A stretch of 64,000 nucleotides of DNA from Caenorhabditis elegans (GCF_000002985.6 NC_003279.8:620001-684000), one strand, 5' to 3'; positions 11,094-22,425 are shown, counted from the first letter of the stretch. Numbers and translations: made by a program. Notes: generated from the sequence alone by a model not told the origin.

Positions 11094-14000
11094 TTAAATA
11101 ATGTCAGCAATGTTCATTGGCATCTCGTCGATTTGTGTCGAGTAGTACTGCTCAATGTCGCGGAGAATTCGTACGTCGTCCTGTTTGACGAAATTGATGG
11201 CGACTCCCTTGCGGCCGAAACGTCCCGAACGGCCGATACGATGGATGTAGAGCTCACGGTTGTTCGGCAAATCGTAGTTGATTACCTGGAAAATTTTTTG
11301 ATGAAAAGCTGATTTTTGCGATTTTCGCCATTTTTTGACCTAAAAAATTGGCGAAATTCGGAATTTTTAAACAAATTTTGACGTAAAGTAGGTTAAAATT
11401 CCAAAATTTTACGGTAAATAGCCTGAAATGCTTTAAATTGATCCTTTTTTGCACAATTTTAACAATGAAAACCTGTATTTTTCGCTACTTTTAGTTGAAA
11501 AAAGCTTCCAAAACGAGTAAAATTGGCAAATTTTATCGATTTTCGCAAATTTTTCACCTAAAAATTGAAGAAATCGGTATTTTTAAACAAATTTTGGCAT
11601 AAAGTAGGTTAAAATACCAAAATTTTACGGTTTTTAGCAATTTTTGAGTCAATTTTCAAAATGTTCCAGTATTTTTGCAACTATTTGGTTTTTATTCATC
11701 TATGTTCTTTGAAAATTCTTTTTTTTAAGGTGAATTAGGTTAGAAAGGGGTCGATTTTGCAGAATTTTGACAGATTTCGCATGAAAATTTGAATTTTCAG
11801 GCGAAAATCATCAAAAATATGATTTTTTGCTACTTTTAGTTGAAAAAAGTGTACAAAACGAGTAAAATTGACAAATTTTTATCGATTTTCGCCATTTTTT
11901 CACCTAAAATTTAATTTTTTTTTTCTAGTGAAATAAGTTAAATTCAGTGTTAAAATGTATCTATTTTCGCTCAAAATTTGAAAATTTTCAATTTTTCACT
12001 GAAATCCATGAGAAACCAGTGAAAAAATTTTTTCAATTTGAAAATTTGCAGTGAATTTTATTTTTTCTGCTAATTTTTCGGTGAAAAATGCACTTTTTCA
12101 CGAGAATTAGCGGGATTTTTGTATTTTCAAAGTTTTTAGGTCAATTTTCAAAATGTTTCTCGCTGAAAATTGATTTTTTGTCAATTTTTCACATATTTTC
12201 TATGAAAAATTCCACCTTTTTGCAGAATTTTGACTAAGAAATACGATTGTCGCCTAAAAGTTTGAATTTTTCAATTTTTTTTTGCTGAAAATCATCAAAA
12301 ATACGATTTTCAACAGAAAATGATGAAATTTTCGCTATTTTTCGCGGAAAATCATTGATAACCTGATTTTTTCGCTACTTTTAGTTGAAAATAGTTTACA
12401 AAACGAGTGAAATTGGCAAATTTTATCGATTTTCGCAAGTTTTTAACCTAAAATTTAGTTTTTTTCTAGTAAAGTAGGGAAATTCAGTGAGATTTTTTAA
12501 TTTTTCACTGAAATCCATGAGAAATTAGTGAAAAAAAAATGTTTTTGGCCAACTTTTCACATATTTGATATGAAAAATGCCGTTCTGAACAAAAAAAGCT
12601 GTGGAAATTCAACTTATTGTCAATTTTCCGCTGAAAAATTCATTTTTTTTTCTCAAGAATTCGCATTAAAACTGCGGAATTTCTTGTATTTTCAGCAGAA
12701 AATGATGAAATTTTCGCTATTCTTCGCGGAAAATCATTGAAAACCTGATTTTTTCGCTACTTATAGTTTAAAATAGTTTACAAAACGAGTGAAATTGGCA
12801 AATTTTATCGATTTTCGCAAGTTTTTAACCTAAAATTTAGTTTTTTTTTCTAGTAAAGTAGGGAAATTCAGTGTCAAAATTTACTTATTGGGTAAATGGA
12901 AATTGTGAATTTCCATTGTAAAAATTTCTGCTGGGAAATTCATTTTTCCCAAATTTTTCATATAATTAGGCTGAAAAATGCAATTTTTCACAAGAATTCG
13001 CATTAAAACAGCGGGATTTTTTTTGTATTTTCAACGGAAAATGCTATTTTTTGCGGAAAATCACTGCAACTTTTTCCTCACGAGGGCCAAGGAAAAGTGG
13101 TTTCTAGGCCATGGCCGAGGGGCCGACAAGTTTCAGCGGCCATTTATCTTGCTTTGTTTTTCGCCTGTTTTCTTTCGTTTTTCACAGCTTTTTCCCGTTT
13201 TTTCTTATTAAAACTGATAAATAAATATTTTTTGCAGATGCTAAAACAATTTCCAAGTAAAAAAAATTATGTATTCAGTCGGCAAGCAGCGGTGAAAGTG
13301 GGCAATGTAAAATGATGGATTACGGGAATACAAAACCTGAAATTTTTCTGAAACATGATACATATGCTGCTTAGATGCTGATACTACCTGATTTTCATAA
13401 CGAGACCGCTGAAAAGTTTTGAGGTTTCCACAATTCAACTTTTTTGGTGAAAAAATCGAGATTTTCGCACAAAAAGTTGAATTTTGAAAACCTCAAAACT
13501 TTTTCAGCGGTCTTGATATGAAAATCAGGTAATTTCAGCATCGAAGCATCATATGTATCATGTTTCAGAAAAAGTTTAGGTTTTGTATTCCCGTAATCCA
13601 TCATATTGCATTGACCACTTTCACCGCTGCTTGCCGACTGAATACATAATTTTTTTACTTGGAAATTGTTTTAGCATCTGCAAAAAATATTTATTTATCA
13701 GTTTTAATGAGAAAAAACGGGAAAAAGCTGTGAAAAACGAAAGAAAACAGGCGGAAAACAAAGCAAGATAAATGGCCGCTGAAACTTGTCGGCCCCTCGG
13801 CCATGGCCTAGAAACCACTTTTCCTCGTCCCTTGTGAGGAAAAAGTTGCAGTGGGAAAATGCTATTTTTCGCGGAAAATCGAAAATGTACCAAGGACACT
13901 TGCGGAACATCAAGTCCTCTCGCCCAAACATCAGTAGAAATGAGGACACGAGTGGTTCCAGCTCTAAACTCCTTCATAACCTCATCACGATCCTTCTGCT

Positions 14001-16334
14001 CCATATCTCCATGCATCGATGAGACGGTAAAGTTGGCCTCCTTCATCTTATCAGTCAACCAGTCCACCTTTCTACGTGTATTACAGAACAACACCGCCTG
14101 AGTGATGGTTAAGGTGTCGTAGAGATCGATAAGCGTGTCGAACTTCCACTCCTCCCGATCAACTGCGACGAAGAACTGCTTGATGCCTTCCAGTGTCAAC
14201 TCGTCACGCTTCACAAGGATCCGAATCGGATCCGTCATGAATTTACTCGTCATCTCCAGAATCTCATGAGGAAGCGTCGCGGAGAGCAGCACCACCTGGG
14301 CTCCGGGCGGTAGATAGCGATAGATATCGTAAAGCTGCTCCTTGAACCCCTTGTTGAGCATCTCGTCGGCTTCATCGAGCACGAGAAGCTTGATGGCGCG
14401 GGTGCGCAGGTTTCGACGGCGAATCATGTCGAAAACGCGTCCCGGAGTACCGGAAACCACGTGCTGGCCGTAGTCGAGCTTTCGGATGTCCTCGCCGAGA
14501 TTGGTGCCTCCGATACAGGCGTGGCACTGGACATTCATATAGTCGCCGAGCGCCAGCACGACTTTTTGAATTTGAACTGCCAGCTCTCGTGTCGGCGAGA
14601 GAATCAGAGCTTGGGTCTCGCGGACCTGGGTGTCTAGCGATTGGAGTACGGAGATCGAGAATGTCGCCGTTTTTCCTGTTCCGGATTGAGCTTGAGCGAT
14701 GACGTCACGAGCCTTGAGAATTGCGGGGATGGCGCGTTGCTGGATGGCAGATGGCTTTTCGAAGCCGTACGCGTAGATTCCACGAAGCAAGTCTTCTCTG
14801 GAAATCGAAAAAAATTTTGAATTTAGTTTTATATTTAAAGGTGGTGTAGTCGAATTATTTATTTCTTTATTAGACTCAAAATTGTCTGAAAAAAAAGTGT
14901 ACAAAACGAGTAAAATTGGCGACTTTTATCAATTTTCGCCATTTTTCATCTAAAAAAATCGACGAAATTCGGAATTTTAAACAAATTTTGACGTAAAGTA
15001 GGTTAAAATTCCAAAATTTTACGGTTTTTAACAATTTTTCCACCTTAAAGTTGGTGTAGTCGAATTATTTTTTTCTTTATTAGACTCAAAATTGTCTGAA
15101 AACACCGAATTTCATAATGAAACTTCTTGAAAACTGAAAACTTTTCAAAAAAAAGTTAAGGCCTCTTGAAAAAAGGCCTAAAATTAGTGAAAATTTGAAA
15201 TTTGACCAACTTGTCTGTCAAGCGGCTGGAAACAATTTTCTTTGAAATTGTCGTCTAATTTTGGGTATACAGGTCGATTACCTTGCGTTTTCAGCTTTAT
15301 TTAGGTATTTAAAAGTCGATGGACGAAGAGATTTGTCAAATTTTTTTCACCAACTATCTTCGTCCATCGACTTTTAATACCTTAATAAAGCTGAAAACGC
15401 AAGATACGACCTGTATACCCAAAATTAGACGACAATTTCAAAAAAAATTGTTTCCAGCCGCTTGACAGACAAGTTGGTCAAATTTCAAATTTTCACTAAT
15501 TATAGGCCATTTTTCGAGCCGCCATAACTTTTTTTTGAAAATTTTTCAAGAAGTTTCATTATGAAATTCGGTGTTTTCAGACAATTTTGAGTCTAAAAAA
15601 GCAATAAAAAAAATTCGACTACACCAACTTTAAGGTGGAAAATTTTTTAAAAACCGTAAAATTCTGGAATTTTAACCTACTTTACGTCAAAATTTGTTTA
15701 AAATTCCGAATTTCGTCAATATTTTAGATGAAAAAATGGCGAAAATCGATAAAATTTGCCAATTTTACTCGTTTTGTACACTTTTTTCAACTAAAAGTAG
15801 CGAAAAATCATGTTTTTGATGATTTTCAGCTGAAAATTCAAATTTCAGGCAAAATTCTGCAAAAAAAGGGTAATTTTTCAGAGAAAATATGGGAAGAATT
15901 GAAAAAAAAAACTGTTTTCAGCAAGAAAAATGTTTGAAAATTTACCTTTAAATTTTTAAAAACCGTAAAATTTTGGAATTTTAACCTACTTTACGTCAAA
16001 ATTTGTTTAAAATTCCGAATTCCGTCGATTTTTTTAGATGGAAAAATGGCGAAAATCGATAAAAGTCGCCAATTTTACTCGTTTTGTACACTTTTTTCAA
16101 CTAAAAGTAGCAAAAAAATAATGTTTTGAGGCGAAAATTTGTTTTCAGCGACAAAATTCTGCAGAAAAAGTTCAATTTGAAGCTTTTCTGGTTATTTATA
16201 GAGAATTTTCCGTTAAAATCGATAATTCAATACCTCAAGCCCATTTTGTCAAAAGTTGGGATAATTGAGACCTCCTCAGACGACTCGAACTCCACAGTCG
16301 CCATATCGTCGTTTTTCTTTTTATTTTCCGCCAT
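11094..16334 (-). CDS. eIF4A-III-type DEAD-box RNA helicase
   Basis: Minus-strand exons 16334-16234, 14797-13891 and 11285-11094 give 399 residues in perfect phase. eIF4A-III is the ATPase core of the exon-junction complex on spliced mRNA, acting in the nucleus and on exported mRNA. Motifs in order: Q-motif region ([10 protein letters not shown]), [36 protein letters not shown] and [11 protein letters not shown]. The C-terminus [17 protein letters not shown] matches eIF4A-III more than eIF4A-I. Human EIF4A3 has 411 residues, so this is full length. From memory it is Y65B4A.6. Both introns are large (2.6 and 1.4 kb) and full of inverted repeats. The start lies 602 bp from the divergent vps-20 start, so the two probably share a promoter region. 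Exon 2 reads open past its donor into repeat, which is not coding. Confidence 0.95.
11286..13061. repeat. AT-rich intron 2 of eIF4A-III with dispersed inverted-family units
   Basis: Several imperfect direct copies of a block containing TTTTGACGTAAAGTAGGTTA (about 11365-11410 and 11590-11640) and of CTACTTTTAGTTGAAAA plus ACAAAACGAGTAAAATTGGC (about 11500, 11840, 12380 and 12760). A/T runs recur at roughly helical spacing, as in the Periodic An/Tn Clusters described for C. elegans germline genes. No coding signal was seen. Confidence 0.6.
13062..13853. mobile_element. 792 bp palindromic element in eIF4A-III intron 2
   Basis: The ends CACTGCAACTTTTTCCTCAC and its exact complement are flanked by GGAAAAT on both sides (13055-13061 and 13854-13860). 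Arms of about 390 bp fold on each other, with the centre near 13465. It carries TCTAGGCCATGGCCGAGG in each arm. The right end lies 37 bp from the exon 2 donor. The 7 bp repeat could be a target-site duplication, but GGAAAAT is locally common. Confidence 0.7.
14896..15805. repeat. About 910 bp inverted repeat in eIF4A-III intron 1
   Basis: Arms of about 440 bp (14896-15340 and 15358-15805) with a very short loop contain the palindromic core GTCGATGGACGAAG...CTTCGTCCATCGAC. A further copy of the arm end lies at 15955-16110. A 60 bp piece (GGTGGTGTAGTCGAATTA) is duplicated at 14830-14890, next to the exon. Confidence 0.8.
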
Positions 16335-16935
16335 TTTTGAAGGAAGAACTCTGTAAAATCGATAAAAATGAATATTTTCGAGCATTTTTGCAGAGAAATT
16401 CAGCATTTTTAGGTGGAAATTATCAAAATCAATGAATTTACATCGAAAAAATCAAGAAAAACGTGTAAAAACGATAAAATTGATTATTTTCGGGCATTTT
16501 GCAGAGAAATTCAAGATTTTTAGGAGGAAATTAACAAAATAAGTGAATTTACATCGAAAAAATTAAGAAAAACCTGTAAAATCGATAAAAAACTAGTAAA
16601 AGAGCAAGATTTCGAATGTTTTCGAAAATACCCTGTTTTTCGAGCATTTTTGCAGAGAAATTCAGCATTTTCAGGTGGAAATTTACAAAATAAACGAATT
16701 TACATCGAAAAAATCAAGAAAAATGGTGATTTATCGGCTATTTTCGCTCATAATTCGTAGGATTCGATTCGAAACTAAAATTCGAAATTCGAAAAACATG
16801 GCCGTGGCCTAGCGTTCCCCTCCTAGTCCACGGCCGCGCACGATTTACGGAGAGCACGATTATTGATCGATGACACATGGTTTCCGACTGTTTTTCCTGT
16901 TAAATTTACCCTTAAATCACAATTTTCCATAGAAA
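16335..16935. promoter_or_regulatory. Bidirectional intergenic region, eIF4A-III / vps-20
   Basis: This is the 601 bp between divergent starts. About 16345-16740 is three tandem copies of a roughly 115 bp unit with GAGCATTTTTGCAGAGAAATTC and AATTTACATCGAAAAAATC. About 16795-16840 contains a GGCCGTGGCCTAG/CCACGGCCG inverted pair. TTTTCCATAG directly before the vps-20 ATG is a plausible splice-leader acceptor. No TATA box is evident. Confidence 0.55.
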
Positions 16936-17807
16936 ATGGGTGGAATTTTCTCGAAAAAAGAGAAATCACCAAAATCGGCGCCGGTTTCCGATCAGGATAA
17001 TGCGATTTTGGTTTGTTTAATGAGGTTTTTCACATGGAAATTATTATTTTTTTGGTAATTCCAGGCGCTCAAAACACAACGGGACAAAATGAAGCAAATG
17101 ATCAAGCGAAAAGAGAATTGTTTGGAGAAGGAACGACAATTGGCAAAGCAGCTTATAAAGGATGGCCGGAAAGAGTAAGAAATTTCAGAAAATTCAGTTT
17201 TTTTTATTAAAAAAAAAAAATATATATATAAATTTTTAACTAATTTCAGCCGTGCTTTACTGCTTCTGAAGAAGAAACGCTACCAAGAGAAGATTATCGA
17301 TCAAACCTTGAACCATCTTAGCAAAATCGAGCAAATGGTATTGAAAAATCAGAAAAAAATAAAAATTTTCCAGCAAAAAAATCAATAAATTTCCAGGTAA
17401 ATGACCTAGAATTCGCAGAAGTTCAACAGCGAGTAACCGATGGCCTTCGACAGGGAAATGAAGCGCTGAAAAAGATGAATCAACTATTCGATATCGATGA
17501 AATCGACAGGATTATGGAAGAAACCAAAGAGGCGGCGGAATATCAGGAAGAAATCTCGAATATGCTGTCCGGCCAGCTTTCCAACACGGATGTCTCGGAC
17601 GTTGAGAAGGAATTGGAGGATCTGTTGGCGGCGGAATGGGGCACAGTTCAACTTCCAGAGGCTCCGAGCCATGAGCTGCCTGAAGCAGAGCGGGAACGGC
17701 AAAAAGGTTGAGATTTGCCGAGAAAATTCCTAAATTTTCCCTAAATAAATAATTTTTTTTCAGAAAAAGAGAAGCCACGTCGCGAGAAGATTGCTCTGGA
17801 AGCCTAA
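16936..17807 (+). CDS. vps-20: ESCRT-III subunit VPS20/CHMP6
   Basis: Exons 16936-17010, 17065-17174, 17250-17337, 17397-17706 and 17764-17807 give 208 residues; human CHMP6 has 201. The protein links ESCRT-II to ESCRT-III polymerisation on endosomes during multivesicular-body sorting and membrane abscission. The N-terminus MGGIFSKKEK has Gly2 for N-myristoylation and basic residues for membrane contact. It is followed by the basic helices of the Snf7 core (KMKQMIKRKE, LLKKKRYQEK). The acidic C-terminal half contains the autoinhibitory and MIT-interacting region (about residues 130-190). Introns are 54-75 bp, in contrast with its neighbours. From memory this is Y65B4A.3. Confidence 0.93.
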
Positions 17808-17825
17808 ATATTGCTTGTTACTGTG

Positions 17826-17831
17826 AATAAA
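17826..17831 (+). terminator. Poly(A) signal of vps-20
   Basis: AATAAA 18 nt after the stop codon, followed by AATAAATTC and a T-rich stretch. Confidence 0.7.
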
Positions 17832-18379
17832 ATAAATTCATTATATTATTATATTTTTTATACAATTTTGTCTTACTGGCGTTGTTCTGAACGAAAAATT
17901 CGTTTAAATAACGCTGTAACAAAAAATCTCATTTTGCGCGTAAAATAAAATGCCAGTGACGCAATCACCACGACGAAAAATCGCACAGTTTTGGAAAATT
18001 GCGGTTTTTCAAACTTTTTTTCGCTTTTTTCGGATGCTATTCAAGCGGCTATAGACTGTTCAAATAGAGATAGAACGGTCAGAAAATGAGAGACATAGAC
18101 AAATAAAGAGACAATTTATTGACTTTTTAGGCTATTCTTTGTTGGAAACCAACAAATTTTGTGTTCCCAGGCTTTTCTTTGCAAATTCTGAAGGGTTCTT
18201 CTTTGCAGATGCGTCGACGTGTAGCTCTGGACAATGACGAGCATGATGGTAAGTTAAAAAATTGGAAAAAAAAACTTTGGTTTCTATTAAATTTTATTAT
18301 ACTTATTCCCTTTTTATAATTAAAGGCGTCTAGCTCATTCAAGCTCATTCACGACGTTAGTTGACGCATTCCTCCTTGC

Positions 18380-18447
18380 ACGCATGGCCTAGTGGGTTAA
18401 GGCGCTGAACATCACTCAGAAGTCCACAAGTTCAAACCCAACGAGGC
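18380..18447 (+). pseudogene. tRNA-like remnant
   Basis: TGGCCTAGTGGGTTAAGGCG resembles an RNA polymerase III A box and D arm of a leucine/serine-type tRNA. AGTTCAAACCC, about 35 bases downstream, resembles a B box. The T stem and acceptor stem do not pair, so this is a decayed or tRNA-derived sequence. Confidence 0.35.
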
Positions 18448-18680
18448 TCCCCCGCTTTTCTAACCCTAGCTTGAGCAATCAAATCGGAACGCGTCGGAGC
18501 TGTCTCGGAGCCAGAAGCCTCATCAAATATTTTGATTGCTTCCAAACAATCTATCGCACGTTTGTGCTCCTCATTTCCGTAATGACGTGTGCATGCGTAA
18601 GCTTGATCTTTCCAGTTTTCTAGGTGACTCATTAGAGCAATCGAGTGAGCAACTCGTTCATTCGGTATTTCATGAGCCAA
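18432..18680 (-). pseudogene. Unrecognised open segment, possible gene fragment
   Basis: On the minus strand, 80 codons read open with coding-like composition (NERVAHSIALMSHLENWKDQ, then YACTRHYGNEEHKR). There is no ATG start, and TAG lies just upstream in frame. A TTTTTTTCCAG acceptor precedes it at about 18706. It overlaps the tRNA-like remnant at its 3' end. I do not recognise a family. It may be an exon relic or repeat-derived. Confidence 0.3.
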
Positions 18681-18981
18681 TTGCTATGCGGGACGCGGGG
18701 CTTCTGGAAAAAAATTAAACAAATATTTTTCGTTTTTTTTTCCACATGTGTGGATCTCAATTTATTTCTTCTTTTTTTGTTTACCTCATTTTATAAAATT
18801 CTCCTTTTTTTCTCATTAATTTTTCTGTGGCTTTTTCAAAGATCTTTTTCAGATTTTCATCTATTTGTTTTAATGTGGAGCAAAATTGAAATTTGTCTGG
18901 TAGATACGGTAGCTTTAAAGGCGCATACTAAATTTAAAGTGACAAAATAAATATTTAGTTCCATATGGAATTTCAATTTTT

Positions 18982-19162
18982 GCTGCCAGGCTGTCCCATT
19001 ACGGTTTGATCTACAAAAAATGCGGGATTTTTTTTGGCCCAAATAATGTGACGTCAGTGCGTTCTTAACCATGCGAAATCAGATGAGAACTCTGCGTCTC
19101 AACTCCCGCATTTTTTGTAGATCTACGTAGATCAAACCAAAATGGGACATTCTGACACCAGG
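18982..19162. mobile_element. Family B foldback MITE, copy 1
   Basis: About 190 bp family with ends like CACGTGGTGTCAGA/TCTGACACCACGTG, inner TTTGATCTACAAAAAATGCG, and TGACGTCA near the loop. This copy has worn ends (CTGCCAGG...CACCAGG). Confidence 0.75.
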
Positions 19163-19471
19163 TATTCGCCGCGGAACCAGTTTTATACCGTATTTCGTAT
19201 GCGCCTTTAATTCTACCGTACCCGCTTCTGGAAGTTTGGAAGTTTGAAAAACTATTAAATAGAATTTATTAATTTTTGCATATTACTTTGTGCAGAATAC
19301 CTCTAAAAATATTAAAATCCAGATAAACATGGTTTTTAAAATGTTTTGCACAAAAAGCGATGATTTCGCTTCGAAGCCACTTTTATAAAACGCCTTGTGC
19401 GCCTTTAATTCCACCGTACTCGCCAAAATTAAACTGAATGAGCGAGTTTTGAACTAATTTTTACGAAAAAA

Positions 19472-19733
19472 TCACGTTCTGATCGGTTCTGGTCTTCCTC
19501 TAAAATCGGTTCTGGTCTTCCTCTTTGAATTTTCGCGCTCCATTGACAATCGCCTGCCGGACTGGGAAAGCCGTGTACTCCACACGGACAAGTACATTTA
19601 GTTTTACAACTAAAATCGAGCCGCGACGCGACACGCAACGCGCCGTAAATCTACACCAGATATGACCGAGCCAAAATGGCCTAGTTCGGCAAATTCTTCC
19701 ATTTCAATTTATGAGGGAAGCCAGAAATTCGTG
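19472..19733 (-). mobile_element. Family C MITE, copy 1
   Basis: About 235 bp family, non-palindromic overall. It has the phrase GCCGAACTAGGCCATTTTGG, a GGCGCGTTGCGTGTCGCG block, a TTTAGTTGTAAAACTAAA hairpin, and ends CACGG...CCGTG. This copy is reversed and has an internal duplication at its CTGGTCTTCCTC end. Confidence 0.75.
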
Positions 19734-19879
19734 TATTTTTACAAAGAAATGTGAAAAAGAAGCTAAAATTTCAATGAAATAGAGATTTTTCCCGGAATCT
19801 CACAGTTTCGCAAAATACTATGGATTAAAAAACGCTGAAACCCAAATTTGCGCGTAAAATTCAATGTATAGCGAACATT

Positions 19880-20092
19880 CACGGATTTCTGGCTTTTCTC
19901 ATATATTGAGATGGAAGAGTTTGCCGAACTAGGCCATATCTGGGGTAGATTTACGGCGCGTTGCGTGTCGCGTCACGGCTCGATTTTAGTTGTGAAACTA
20001 AATGCATTTGTCCGTGTGGAGTACACGCGTTGTCCGGCGGGCGATTGTCAATGGAGCGCGAAAAATTCAATATGGAAGGCCAGCACCCCGTG
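19880..20092 (+). mobile_element. Family C MITE, copy 2
   Basis: Forward copy, CACGGATTTCTGGC to CACCCCGTG. It lies 146 bp from copy 1 in opposite orientation, so the pair can form a large hairpin. Confidence 0.8.
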
Positions 20093-20231
20093 TTAACATT
20101 TAAAAATTACAAGATTTGCCCCCTCAAACATCCCTGGAAAAACTAGAAAAACCTCGTGTGCTTGCCTGACAACAGCTGTTCACCGACAAAAAGATGACGG
20201 GGAGGGCTTCAACAGAGCTTGTGTTTCCTCG

Positions 20232-20456
20232 TCAACTCTTTCGAGAACTGACAGCACTTTTCATATAACTCATCACTAACTTTCGCTGCTCGTGGCGGTT
20301 TTTTTTAGTTCCCCAGTAATGAGTCAATTTTGTCTGTTGCTCAGAACTCTCAATTACCGATGCTATTAGCGGAAGGACTTTTGGAGCGCCGGAGCCAGAG
20401 CAAAATTCATTTTTATTTGAAAAATGAGTGATGAGTTTTTCTCTCTGTTTTTCCAT
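20232..20456 (-). pseudogene. Unrecognised open segment
   Basis: On the minus strand, 74 codons read NKNEFCSGSGAPKVLPLIAS and then THYWGTKKNRHEQRK. Codon use looks more gene-like than the surroundings. I saw no flanking exons and recognise no family. A relic of a duplicated gene is possible. Confidence 0.25.
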
Positions 20457-20491
20457 GTTTTTCTCGTTATTAGGCTGTAACTTTCCACATA

Positions 20492-20643
20492 CACTTGGTG
20501 TCAGAGAGTCCCATCACGGTTTGATCTACAATAAAAGTGTGACGTCAGCACGTTCTTAACCTTGTGACAATAGTTGAAAAATCTGCGTCTCGTTTCCCGC
20601 ATTTTTGTAGATCACACCGTGATGGGACTCTCTAACACCACGT
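20492..20643. mobile_element. Family B foldback MITE, copy 2
   Basis: Short version with CACTTGGTGTCAGAGAG at one end and CTCTCTAACACCACGTA at the other, and TGACGTCA inside. Confidence 0.75.
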
Positions 20644-20910
20644 ACACATGAAAATTTCGCTGAGAACAAATTTTTGCGCGTCAAATCTGATGTATCCGGA
20701 CTGTACCGATATCAATACATCGAATTTGACGCGCAAACTCCGTTTTCATGGGGAATTGTTGAAAAAATTGTTTAACTTCCGGAAAATTAACATTTTTCAG
20801 AGAAAATCAAAATTTTTCTGTTTTTCCTTAAATTTCTAGGAAAATTGTAGCAGATTTTGTTGAAAAAATTCAAATTTCCACTGAAAAAAGTGAAAAAAGA
20901 AGACGATGTG

Positions 20911-21258
20911 TAAGCCTAAGCCTAAGCCTAAGACTAGGTCTAAGCCTAAGCCTGAGCCTATGCCTCAGCCTGAGAATAAGCGTGAGCCTAAGCGTGAGCC
21001 TAAGTCTAAACCTAAGCCTAAGCCTAAGCCTGATCCCAAGCCCACATGGTGCCAGGCTGACCCATAACGGTTTGATCTACAAAAAATGCGCGAAATTTTT
21101 TGCCCAAAAAATTTGACGTCAGCGCTTTCTTAACCATGCGAAATCAGTTGAGAACTCTGCGTCTCTTCTCCCGCATTTTTTGTAGGTCTACGTAGATCAA
21201 GCCTAAATGGGACACTCTGACACCACGTGAAGCCTAATCCTGAGTCTAAGCCTTATCC
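20911..21258 (-). repeat. Interstitial degenerate telomeric repeat, split by a MITE
   Basis: GCCTAA units (complement of the C. elegans telomere repeat TTAGGC) run from 20911 to 21042 and resume at 21230-21258. The interruption is family B copy 3. Variant units such as GCCTGA are frequent, so the array is old. Confidence 0.85.
21043..21229. mobile_element. Family B foldback MITE, copy 3, inserted in telomeric repeat
   Basis: Begins CACATGGTGCCAGG and ends CTGACACCACGTG. AAGCC occurs on both sides, but that is also part of the array unit. Confidence 0.85.
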
Positions 21259-21769
21259 AATTTCCGAAAAATCAATAAAAATGCAAATAACATAGATATT
21301 CCCGCCTAAAGTTCAATAAATTATTTTTTTTTTGAAACTTTTTTCAAAACTTGCGAATGCATAGTACCAAAAAACGCCATATTTGACACGCAATTTTTGG
21401 ATTGACTTTTTTTTGAATTGATATGTCATGAGCATCACTCAAGTGGTTCCAAAAAGGCGTCAAGTACTTGAGCCCTCCCTGAGCCACCACCGTCTCCAGA
21501 GAGCAGCCGAAACCAAAAACAAATAGGGGGAAAATGAACAGTTCTCTCTGTTTCAAAATCTATATATTCCTGTTCTTTGTATTATCTTCCGTGCGGCTTC
21601 AGCCCTCTACTGCTGCTCCAATTCTTTTCCATGTTATTTACCGTACCGATTAGACGAATGAACAGGACCCCCTTTTACCGTTCAACCGATGAGCCAATGT
21701 GCTCTTTGTTGGCTAATTTGGGTGTTTTGCTCATTTGGAGGAACACTAACTTCCCTCTCTAACTACACA
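21259..21769. other. Non-repetitive AT-rich spacer
   Basis: Some 500 bp with short open frames on both strands (about 21340-21560 and 21577-21762). None has splice context or recognisable domains. I see no gene here. Confidence 0.3.
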
Positions 21770-22425
21770 CTACGTGGAAGAGTTTTTTCAGATTTCTAGG
21801 CCTCGCAACTTTCCTTGGTGGCCCAGAAAAACGCTTAAAACTTCAAGGTCAAAACGTTCATTTTTGTTGAAAAAAATCGGTTTTTACTTGAATTTTTGTA
21901 AGTGGAAGAGTTTCCTAAATTTCTAGGCCATGTGCTTTTTCCTGCTTATCTGAAAATTTTGTTCAAATTTTCTTTTTTCACTTAAATATTCCCCGAAAAT
22001 CTTGTCCACAAAAAGAAATTTTTGAACATTCAGATCATTTTTTTAGAATGGAAGAGTTTTCCAGATTTCTAGGCCACATGGCTTTTCCTGGTGGCCTAGA
22101 AAATTTTCTGTTGGAAGAATCAGGTTTTTACTTGAATTTTCGTAAGTGGAAGAGTTTTTTACATTTCTAGGCCACGTGATTTTTTCCTGATGGTCTAGGA
22201 AACTTGTTTTCTCTAATTTTCCCCGATTTTGGATAATATTTGTTTAGTGGAAGAGTTTTCAGAAATTCTAGGCCACGTGGTTTTTTTTGGAAAAGAAATA
22301 TTTAGATCACATTAACATGTACTTTTATCAGATTTTTTGCCAAAATACCAATTTTACAAGCTATTTTTTTGTTATATGTAAATTTTGTGGAAGAGTTTTT
22401 AAAATTTCTAGGCCACCTCTAGATG
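21770..22425 (+). repeat. TCTAGGCCAC / GTGGAAGAGTTTT repeat cluster
   Basis: Six or more loose copies, spaced 60-150 bp, of GTGGAAGAGTTTTCAGA followed by TTTCTAGGCCACGTGG. The same motif pair recurs at 23640-23720, 24200-24640, 29550-29580, 52110-52905, 54510-54770 and in the last intron of the cytidylyltransferase gene (63170-63220). Confidence 0.7.

Larger units (their letters stand above)
17832..18980. other. Gene-poor stretch with an orphan exon-like segment
   Basis: Mostly AT-rich with GCGCGTAAA motifs. At 18209-18248 a TTTGCAG acceptor, an ATG, 13 open codons (MRRRVALDNDEHD) and a strong GTAAGT donor look like a first exon, but no following exon was found on this strand. It could be a trans-spliced first exon of an unrecognised gene, or a relic. 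Confidence 0.3.

Noticed and set aside
13621..13890. Extension of the helicase open frame past VSL
   Set aside because: It runs into the palindromic element; splicing at 13891 to 11285 restores the eIF4A-III C-terminus exactly.
21340..21762. Open frames with possible signal-peptide-like starts
   Set aside because: No splice context, no family resemblance and no continuation.
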